From an uncultured Eubacteriales bacterium (GTDB taxonomy: Bacteria > Bacillota > Clostridia > Christensenellales > Borkfalkiaceae), in contig URMT01000040.1 of the NCBI GenBank assembly GCA_900549005.1, forward strand, positions 1 to 13,865: 13,865 nucleotides of DNA, written 5' to 3'. This document shows positions 6,260-11,491 of the stretch, piece after piece. The notes under the pieces were generated by a model. It ran no database searches. It was not told the origin of the DNA and worked only from the letters and a program-made list of their open reading frames with translations. Made by a program: the position numbers and the translations under genes. Each line of letters starts with the position of its first letter. Within the stretch, counting starts at the first letter, position 1.

Positions 6260-7624
6260 TTACTTCAAAAACATTCTAAGCATTTTGTTCTTTGATTTTG
6301 TGTATGGCTGGTACCTTACGGGGAGGTCGAACAGCGTGCTCTTATCCACGATTGACTTTTTGTGGGTGAAGCAGTCGAAGCCGTCTTTGCCGTGGTACGA
6401 ACCCATTCCGCTTTCGCCGAAGCCGCCGAAGCCCATCTGCGAAGTGGCGAGGTGAATTATGGTGTCGTTCACGCAGCCGCCGCCGAAGGCACAGCGCGAG
6501 GTCAGCTTTTTTATGAACGCGGCGTCTGACGAGAATACGTAAAACGCCAGCGGGTGCGGGTGCGAATTTATATCGGCGATGAGCGCCTCGGCGTCGTCGA
6601 AGGTGAGCACGGGCATTATCGGGCCGAAAATTTCTTCGCCCATAACGGCGTCGCCGCGCGTTACGTCCGTCATTACCGTGGGCGCTATGCGCAGCTCCTC
6701 TTCGTTCCTCTGCCCGCCGAACACCACCTTTTTGTCGTCAATAAGGCCGCATATTCTGTCGTAGTGCCTGCGCGTTATTATCTTGCCGTAGGCGGCGTTT
6801 TCAAGCGGGTATTCACCGTACTGCCTCTTTATTTCGGCTATCACGGCGGCTATGAACTTATCCTTTACCGACGAGTGAACCACGATGTAGTCGGGCGCGA
6901 CGCACGTCTGGCCGCAGTTTAAAAACTTGCCGAAAACTATTCTGCGCGCGGCAAGCGGTATATCGGCCGTCTTATCCACTATGCAGGGGCTTTTTCCGCC
7001 GAGTTCCAAAGTGACGGGCGTAAGCCTTTCGGCCGCGCGGCGCATAACTTCCTTGCCGACGGCAACGCTGCCCGTGAAGAAAATTTTATCGAACGGCATA
7101 TCTAAAAGGGCGGAATTTTCTGCCCTGCCGCCCAGAACGCAGGTGACGTGCTCGGGCGCAAACGCTTCGGCAACCACCGCCGCCACCACCGCGCTGGTTG
7201 CGGGCGAGTAGGCAGAAGGCTTTACAATCGCCGTGTTGCCCGCCGCTATCGCGTCGGCAAGCGGCTCCATTGCGAGCATAAAGGGGTAGTTCCACGGGCT
7301 CATTATAAGCACGCAGCCGTAAGGCGACTTTTTTACGTAGCTCTTTGCGGGGTACTGCGAAAGCGGAGTGGGAACAACGCTGTCGCGCGAGTACCTTCTT
7401 ACGCGCTTTATCATATAGCTGATTTCCGAAAGCGTCATACCCACTTCGCACATATAGCTTTCGAACCCGCTCTTGCCCAAATCTTTTTTAAGGGCTTCGT
7501 TAATCTCGCTCTCGCGGGCGAGGATTACGGCTTTGAGTTTTTTTAGCGCCGCTATTCTGGATTTGACGGGCAGGGTAGCACCCGTGGCAAAATAGGCCTT
7601 TTGCCTTTCAAGCAATTCAATCAT
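6260..7624 (-). CDS. Class-3 (fatty-aldehyde-type) aldehyde dehydrogenase
   Basis: A 454-residue NAD(P)-dependent enzyme that oxidises an aldehyde to the carboxylic acid. Its length and short N-terminus fit the class-3/fatty aldehyde dehydrogenase group rather than the ~490-residue classes. Catalytic residues are visible: N112 (SPWNYPF), E207 (TLELGGKSP) and the nucleophile C241 (NCGQTCVAPDY); EEIFGP is at about 330-335. The C-terminus is a short basic/hydrophobic tail (KSKNKMLRMFLK), which could touch the membrane. AAGGAG lies 9 nt before the ATG and overlaps the end of the upstream gene, only 6 bp away, so the two are co-transcribed. Given the lysoplasmalogenase-ADH partner, a long-chain aldehyde from plasmalogen is the likely substrate. 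The family is firm; the substrate is inferred. Confidence 0.93.
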   Translation of the reverse strand: MIELLERQKAYFATGATLPVKSRIAALKKLKAVILARESEINEALKKDLGKSGFESYMCEVGMTLSEISYMIKRVRRYSRDSVVPTPLSQYPAKSYVKKSPYGCVLIMSPWNYPFMLAMEPLADAIAAGNTAIVKPSAYSPATSAVVAAVVAEAFAPEHVTCVLGGRAENSALLDMPFDKIFFTGSVAVGKEVMRRAAERLTPVTLELGGKSPCIVDKTADIPLAARRIVFGKFLNCGQTCVAPDYIVVHSSVKDKFIAAVIAEIKRQYGEYPLENAAYGKIITRRHYDRICGLIDDKKVVFGGQRNEEELRIAPTVMTDVTRGDAVMGEEIFGPIMPVLTFDDAEALIADINSHPHPLAFYVFSSDAAFIKKLTSRCAFGGGCVNDTIIHLATSQMGFGGFGESGMGSYHGKDGFDCFTHKKSIVDKSTLFDLPVRYQPYTKSKNKMLRMFLK

Positions 7625-7630
7625 ATATTT

Positions 7631-9529
7631 TTACTCCTTAATCTGGCGATATATGTCTTCGAGCGCCGCGGCATTCATAAGGCGCGGCACGGGGTAGAGC
7701 GGGTTGGCCTCTCTGTCCGCGTGGCGGGCAAGTTCGGGTATGTCGCCCTCCTCCGCTTTAAGTTTTTCGGGTATGTTCATCCGCCTGTTCATATCCTCGA
7801 CGAAGGCGATGAACTGCCCGGCCGCCTCACTGTCGTTTAGGCTCACGTCGGCAACGCCGCTCTCGCGCGCGAGACGGGCAAGGCGCTTGTGGCAGGCGGG
7901 GCCGTAGGCCTTCAACACATAGGGCAGAATGACGGCGTTTGCCAGCCCGTGGGGAGTGTTGTATTTGCCGCCCAGCGAGTGCGCCACGGCGTGCACGTAG
8001 CCGACGTAAGATATGGTGAACGCCAGCCCCGCGCAGTACGCCGCGTACTGCATACGCCTGCGCGCCTCCTCGTTCCTGCCGTCGCAATAGGCGGTATAAA
8101 GATTACTGCGGATAATCTTGACCGCCTCGACTGCAAGCCTTCTTGTAAGCCGCGTTGTCGAGCGGCCTATATACGCCTCCACCGCGTGAGTGAGCGCGTC
8201 CATACCCGTGGTTGCGGTGACCTGCGGGGGAAGGCCAATAGTCATCGCGGGGTCTAAAATGGCGTAGTGCGGCGCGAGGCAGAAGGAAATTATTGTAAAC
8301 TTATCGCGCGTCTTGTCGTCGGTTATAACGGCGGCAATGGTCGTTTCGCTGCCCGTGCCCGCAGTGGTGGGCACGGCTATGAACAGGGGCAGTCTGCCGA
8401 ACACCTTCAATACGCCGCGCATACTTTTGAGCGTGCGTTTGGGCTTTATAATCAGCGCACCCGCGCCCTTTGCGCAGTCCATTGCAGAGCCGCCGCCCAC
8501 GGCGATAAGGCAGTCGCAGCCCTGCTCTTTAAACAGTTTTGCCGCCTCTTCGCAGTTTGAAGTAGTGGGGTTTGCCACCGTTTCGGAATACACGCAGACG
8601 GCTATCCCCTTAGCTTTCAGCGCCTGTTCTACGGGGGCGCACAGACCTATTCTGTATAAGTTTTTGTCGGTGACGAGGAGCGCCTTTTTCTTACCCTCCG
8701 ATACAAGCAGTTCGGCCGCGGCGTTGCCGTCTGCCAGCGGTTTGGGCTGGCGGTAGGGCAAAAAGGGTATTACCAGCCTGAACGCCGCCTGGAACGCGCG
8801 GCAATACAGCCTTTTGAATACGTTCATCTGCTCCTTTACCCTCTTCCCTCCGCTTGAAGCCGCCGCAAGGACGGAGATTGTAAGAAGATACTGCGCAGGG
8901 TAGTAGGTTGCAAGGCAGAGTATGCGAAAGACGTCGCCGCCGCCCGCAAAGTTGCGCAGGGTGAGGAAGAAGTCGGAAACAAAGAATAAAATTGCGCCCG
9001 AAAGCACCGCGGCGCGCAGTTTTTTATCCAAGGTTGCATCGAGAGCCACGCCGAACGCCCTGCCGAGCATACAGCTTATTACCACGGCGTACGCGATTAC
9101 GGCGGGAAGAAGCGAACCGAAGTCGTAAGCGGGATATAAAAGCAGCCAGCACAGCGCAAACGCCCCGACGAGCGCCGAAGGCAGAACGGTGCGCCAGCCC
9201 ACCGAATTGAGCTGCTGGAACGCGGCTATGTATACGATGTGTCCCGCGCCGAACAGCACCATTCCCGCAAGGAAGTGAAATTCTATCGCAGCGTCGCCCG
9301 CAAAGCAAAGCGCCGCCGCGGCAAGCGCCAGAAAGCCGAATGCGGGATAACCCTTCTGCGCGCGCACGCGCGACATAATCACGAACACCGCAGCGCCCGC
9401 TAAAAATAAAGCGCTGGCCACTATTTTGAGCGCCGTGCCCTGCAATACGATGTATACGGCAGTCGCCGCCGCAAGAACCGCAAAGTACGCCGCTCCCACG
9501 TATAAGTTTGTCCTGTTTTTAACTTTCAT
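7631..9529 (-). CDS. Fusion: YhhN/TMEM86-type lysoplasmalogenase + iron-containing alcohol dehydrogenase
   Basis: A 632-residue two-domain protein. Residues about 9-223 form eight membrane helices with marks of the YhhN/TMEM86 lysoplasmalogenase family: AGDAAIEFHF (D79), LFGAGHIVYIAAF, FFVSDFFLTLRNF (D186) and LATYYPAQYLL. That family cleaves the vinyl-ether bond of lysoplasmalogens and releases a fatty aldehyde. From M235 to 632 lies a full-length group III iron-type alcohol dehydrogenase: GGGSAMDCAKG for the dinucleotide, PTTAGTGSETT, and all metal ligands (D444, H448, H513, H527, in GMDALTHAVEAY and HAVAHSLG...TPHG). The start is ATG at 9529 with GGAGG 3 nt upstream; a TTG at 9571 would extend it but has no such site. 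The domains are joined without a stop. The ADH could reduce the released aldehyde to an alcohol, while the next gene could oxidise it. Domain calls are confident; the coupled reaction is inferred. Confidence 0.88.
   Translation of the reverse strand: MKVKNRTNLYVGAAYFAVLAAATAVYIVLQGTALKIVASALFLAGAAVFVIMSRVRAQKGYPAFGFLALAAAALCFAGDAAIEFHFLAGMVLFGAGHIVYIAAFQQLNSVGWRTVLPSALVGAFALCWLLLYPAYDFGSLLPAVIAYAVVISCMLGRAFGVALDATLDKKLRAAVLSGAILFFVSDFFLTLRNFAGGGDVFRILCLATYYPAQYLLTISVLAAASSGGKRVKEQMNVFKRLYCRAFQAAFRLVIPFLPYRQPKPLADGNAAAELLVSEGKKKALLVTDKNLYRIGLCAPVEQALKAKGIAVCVYSETVANPTTSNCEEAAKLFKEQGCDCLIAVGGGSAMDCAKGAGALIIKPKRTLKSMRGVLKVFGRLPLFIAVPTTAGTGSETTIAAVITDDKTRDKFTIISFCLAPHYAILDPAMTIGLPPQVTATTGMDALTHAVEAYIGRSTTRLTRRLAVEAVKIIRSNLYTAYCDGRNEEARRRMQYAAYCAGLAFTISYVGYVHAVAHSLGGKYNTPHGLANAVILPYVLKAYGPACHKRLARLARESGVADVSLNDSEAAGQFIAFVEDMNRRMNIPEKLKAEEGDIPELARHADREANPLYPVPRLMNAAALEDIYRQIKE
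8825..8837 (-). promoter_or_regulatory. Possible internal translation start for the free ADH domain
   Basis: At the domain junction of the fusion gene, AAAGGAG (8831-8837) stands 3 nt before an in-frame ATG (8827). That spacing equals the one at the gene's own start. The ATG is M235 of the fusion and begins a 398-residue segment of the length of stand-alone enzymes. Separate synthesis of a soluble ADH is possible. It could equally be a relic of two once-separate genes. Confidence 0.4.
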
Positions 9530-9607
9530 AGTCCTCCATATAAAAAATACCTGTGCGGTACAAGTCGGCAATATTTATTTCTGCCGCACTCGCTTTCCGC
9601 GGCATAC

Positions 9608-9678
9608 GGCGTTTAACTCTGCCATACGCATTTCCCGCCCCGCAAAAGAACCGCGCATCGGAATAAATTTTAAACGCC
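9608..9678 (-). promoter_or_regulatory. Long-range inverted repeat in the leader of the fusion gene
   Basis: GGCGTTTAA (9608-9616) and TTAAACGCC (9670-9678) are exact complements separated by 53 nt. They lie within the roughly 150-nt untranslated leader predicted from the promoter at 9687-9715. The 5' arm would be almost the first bases of the transcript. I cannot match it to a known riboswitch class. Confidence 0.35.
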
Positions 9679-9686
9679 TTTCATAA

Positions 9687-9718
9687 ATTCTATATAAAAT
9701 TTGTTGAAATGTCAACAA
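9687..9718 (-). promoter_or_regulatory. Promoter with overlapping palindromic operator for the plasmalogen/aldehyde operon
   Basis: On the minus strand, TTGACA (9710-9715), a 17-bp spacer and TAGAAT (9687-9692, 5 of 6) form a near-consensus vegetative promoter. The -35 hexamer lies within a perfect palindrome at 9701-9718, with 7-bp arms TTGTTGA/TCAACAA around a 4-bp centre. A dimeric repressor bound there would block RNA polymerase. The regulator is not identifiable from this window. Transcription would start near 9680. Confidence 0.65.
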
Positions 9719-9772
9719 TTCGCGGCGGGGTGCGCGGCACGGGCAAAATGGGCGGCAGACGGCGGATTCGCA

Positions 9773-9788
9773 CGGGAATATGCCGCAA
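9773..9788. repeat. 16-bp repeat, copy 2
   Basis: CGGGAATATGCCGCAA is identical to 5723-5738. It lies in the 353-bp gap between the HExxH gene and the fusion operon, between the terminator and the promoter. Confidence 0.5.
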
Positions 9789-9807
9789 TCAATGCCCTTT
9801 TTAAGGC

Positions 9808-9829
9808 AAAAAAGCGCGTCTGCACGCGC
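9808..9829 (-). terminator. Intrinsic terminator of the HExxH membrane protein gene
   Basis: On the minus strand, GCGCGT-GCAG-ACGCGC is followed directly by TTTTTT, a textbook Rho-independent terminator, 54 bp after the stop codon at 9883. A second hairpin, GCGCAA/TTGCGC, overlaps it at 9826-9840. Both separate the metallopeptidase-like gene from the promoter of the fusion operon. Confidence 0.8.
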
Positions 9830-9882
9830 AAAAATTGCGCACACGGACACGCTTTCCATTTAAAAATTTTTAAATTATTTTG

Positions 9883-10695
9883 TCAGTTCTGCGCCCCGCG
9901 CCTTCTTCTTTGGGAAATTGCCTTTACGATAAACGATACCGCCAGAAGAAGCAGAGCGATTACGATGAATATGCAGAAGAAAAACAGAAGGAATGTTCCC
10001 GCCGCCATCACTCCGCCCGTGAACGAAGAGAGCAGGTTTCCGCCCACCAGCGCGAGTATAATATCGACTACCAGAAATATTGCAAGGTAGGTTAATATGC
10101 CCGAAAGCGCGCCCTTGATATCCTCTTTGCTCAGCGTCATATGCAGCGCTATAAGGCTGCCGATAAGCAGGAATACCCACCACTGCCACGTGCCTATATA
10201 CGAGAACATAAGCACGAAAGACCGCCATATATGCCCGAACGAGGCACCTATATCCTCCGCAAAATCCACCGCTGCTATCTCGGAGGAAACGGCGCCGAAC
10301 AGTTCGGGCAATAAAAGGTATAACAATCCCGCGAGGATGAGCGCGCCGACCAGCACGGGCGCGATTCCTATGAACAGGCAGCCAACTTTCTGGTAAATAT
10401 TTTTGGGGTTATACGAATGGCGCACATAGCCCAGCGTACCGTCGGAAGAATTCGGCTGAAAAAACTTTATCTCGACTATCTTATGCCCGAAAATCAGGCA
10501 CATCAGGGCGTGCGACGCCTCGTGCACGGGCGTACCTATGAACCCCGTGGCATAGCAGACCGCCCTTCCCTTAGAGCCGAAATTGCGGTAAAACGCGCCG
10601 TTGCACAGCGCAATCACCTTACCGAACAGAAATACGAATCCTAAGGTGAACACCATCTGCAACACAAAACTTAAAATAAAAGCACCTATATCCAT
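9883..10695 (-). CDS. Polytopic membrane protein with HExxH metallopeptidase motif (M50-like)
   Basis: A 270-residue integral membrane protein with about six or seven hydrophobic segments. Within the second is GTPVHEASHALMCLIFGHKI, an HExxH zinc-binding motif (H58, E59, H62) placed as in membrane-embedded M50/site-2-type proteases. A possible third ligand lies in ALHMTLSKED (H185 or D192), after a later helix. A conserved-looking loop GTLGYVRHSYNPKN (86-99) follows the motif region. The tail is basic (QRRRRGAQN). Unlike classic site-2 proteases it has no PDZ domain and no clear LDG motif, so activity is unproven. GGGAG lies 10 nt before the ATG. It is monocistronic, with its own promoter, an attenuator-like leader and a terminator. 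Substrate unknown. Confidence 0.75.
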   Translation of the reverse strand: MDIGAFILSFVLQMVFTLGFVFLFGKVIALCNGAFYRNFGSKGRAVCYATGFIGTPVHEASHALMCLIFGHKIVEIKFFQPNSSDGTLGYVRHSYNPKNIYQKVGCLFIGIAPVLVGALILAGLLYLLLPELFGAVSSEIAAVDFAEDIGASFGHIWRSFVLMFSYIGTWQWWVFLLIGSLIALHMTLSKEDIKGALSGILTYLAIFLVVDIILALVGGNLLSSFTGGVMAAGTFLLFFFCIFIVIALLLLAVSFIVKAISQRRRRGAQN

Positions 10696-10781
10696 AACCG
10701 TTTTACTCCCGCCGACAGGCAGTTAGGCCGCATATATGCGCAGGCGAATTGATTTTACGCCAAACAATACCGCGATACGGC

Positions 10782-10831
10782 AAAAAAAGAACCATCGGGC
10801 AAGCGCGGCCGATACGGCTTAACCAAATCGG
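10782..10831 (-). promoter_or_regulatory. Attenuator-like leader of the HExxH gene
   Basis: On the minus strand three segments follow one another: CCGAT (10827-10831), ATCGG (10809-10813) and CCGAT (10794-10798). The middle one can pair with either neighbour. The second pairing (ATCGGC with GCCCGAT, one bulge) is followed by GGTTC and seven Ts (10782-10788), as in an intrinsic terminator. The first pairing would prevent it. Stems are short, so this is a candidate only. Confidence 0.4.
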
Positions 10832-10854
10832 AGAATATCCCGCACTGCAATATA

Positions 10855-10884
10855 ATTTTAAAGCCTTGCACAATATCTTGTCAA
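10855..10884 (-). promoter_or_regulatory. Promoter of the HExxH membrane protein gene
   Basis: The minus strand has a perfect TTGACA (10879-10884), an 18-bp spacer and TAAAAT (10855-10860, 5 of 6). Transcription would begin near 10848 and give a leader of about 150 nt containing the attenuator-like segments. Confidence 0.6.
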
Positions 10885-10990
10885 CTGCTTTTTTGAAATA
10901 CCACAAACGCAAGTGCGGCCCGCCTTTGCCTTTCCCGCAGGGAGATACGGCATATTTTTAAAAAATCTTGCAAAGACAGGGCAAAATCGC

Positions 10991-11019
10991 TTGTTTTTTT
11001 ACATTTAGTTTTATATAAT
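10991..11019 (+). promoter_or_regulatory. Promoter of tRNA-Gln
   Basis: TTGTTT (10991-10996), a 17-bp spacer and a perfect TATAAT (11014-11019) lie upstream of the tRNA. The start would be near 11026, about 80 nt before the mature tRNA. Between 10885 and 10990 I see only AT-rich sequence and no gene. Confidence 0.55.
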
Positions 11020-11025
11020 ATTTAA

Positions 11026-11096
11026 GCATTCGGCGGAACGATTCTCTGTGTTTTGCACGTCTTTTGTGCGGACGAAAAGAAAAGTTCCGGTAATGC
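11026..11096 (+). other. Structured leader between promoter and tRNA-Gln
   Basis: GCATT (11026-11030) pairs with AATGC (11092-11096), and inside it GGAAC (11035-11039) pairs with GTTCC (11084-11088). A further GCAC/GTGC hairpin lies near the middle. The structure begins at the predicted transcription start and ends 10 nt before the tRNA. It lacks T-loop and D-loop signatures, so it is not a tRNA. It may be a pre-tRNA leader or a small RNA. Confidence 0.35.
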
Positions 11097-11106
11097 AACA
11101 GAATAT

Positions 11107-11181
11107 TGGGGCGTCGCCAAGCGGTAAGGCAACGGACTCTGACTCCGTCATTCGGGTGTTCAAATCACTTCGCCCCAGCCA
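11107..11181 (+). tRNA. tRNA-Gln (anticodon CUG)
   Basis: A 75-nt cloverleaf including the encoded CCA. The acceptor stem TGGGGCG pairs perfectly with CGCCCCA, followed by discriminator G and CCA. The D-arm is GCC-AAGCGGTAA-GGC. The anticodon stem ACGGA/TCCGT holds the loop CTCTGAC, giving anticodon CTG for Gln CAG codons. The T-arm is GGGTG-TTCAAAT-CACTT and has two G-U pairs at its outer end. The overall sequence is typical tRNA-Gln. It is the only clear gene on this strand and is the probable attachment site of the neighbouring integrated element. Confidence 0.95.
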
Positions 11182-11210
11182 CCTCGTCGCAGATAAAGCG
11201 ACACCTTAAA

Positions 11211-11243
11211 GCAGGTTTTGCATCGCAAAACCTGCCTTTTTTT
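11211..11243 (+). terminator. Intrinsic terminator downstream of tRNA-Gln
   Basis: GCAGGTTTTGC-ATC-GCAAAACCTGC is a perfect 11-bp stem, followed by C and seven Ts. It starts 30 nt after the tRNA. If the element inserted at the tRNA 3' end, this terminator came with the element. Confidence 0.85.
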
Positions 11244-11303
11244 GCGCTTTTCTGCTCCTCTTCCCACAAAAATACTGCGTCTTTTTGCGGGAACCCTACT
11301 TTT

Positions 11304-11331
11304 GGTTTTTAGCGATTTTTAGCTAAAAACC
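11304..11331. repeat. Inverted repeat GGTTTTTAGC / GCTAAAAACC
   Basis: Perfect 10-bp arms separated by 8 bp. On the plus strand GCCCG and six Ts follow, so it could act as a second terminator or as a protein-binding site in the attachment region. Confidence 0.5.
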
Positions 11332-11358
11332 GCCCGTTTTTTATTCTCAAAAATCGGC

Positions 11359-11381
11359 TTCTTCCCCAATTTGGGGAAGAA
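11359..11381. repeat. Inverted repeat TTCTTCCCCAA / TTGGGGAAGAA
   Basis: Perfect 11-bp arms around a single T. Its TTGGGGAA half recurs at 11481-11488 just past the integrase stop. It is a likely binding site for the integrase arm domain or a directionality factor. Confidence 0.5.
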
Positions 11382-11491
11382 AATGGGGAAAATATGAGGA
11401 GTAATTTCTGCAATCGCCCGCTGTCTTTCCAGCATTTTAAGCTATAAAATTATTGTTGTTCAATTTCCTTTCAAAGGTGTTTGGGGAAATT

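Larger units (their letters stand above)
11182..11491. other. Attachment-site arm between tRNA-Gln and the integrase
   Basis: A 310-bp non-coding stretch. It holds a GTCGC-AGATAAA-GCGAC inverted repeat with a 7-bp centre (11186-11202), the tRNA terminator (11211-11243), two larger inverted repeats (11304-11331 and 11359-11381), and TTGGGGAA motifs at 11371 and 11481, with an inverted copy at 11362 and a near copy (ATGGGGAA) at 11383. This density fits core and arm binding sites for integrase and accessory proteins. I see no coding gene here. Confidence 0.5.

Noticed and set aside
9575..9859. A 94-codon minus-strand ORF in the gap before the fusion gene
   Set aside because: It runs across the terminator at 9808-9829 and the promoter/operator at 9687-9718, has no ribosome binding site, and has a composition unlike the real proteins.
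10703..10912. A 69-codon minus-strand ORF upstream of the HExxH gene
   Set aside because: It overlaps the promoter and attenuator-like leader, has no ribosome binding site and shows no recognisable domain.
11026..11096. A second tRNA before tRNA-Gln
   Set aside because: The end pairing looks like an acceptor stem, but there is no T-loop, D-loop or plausible anticodon arm.
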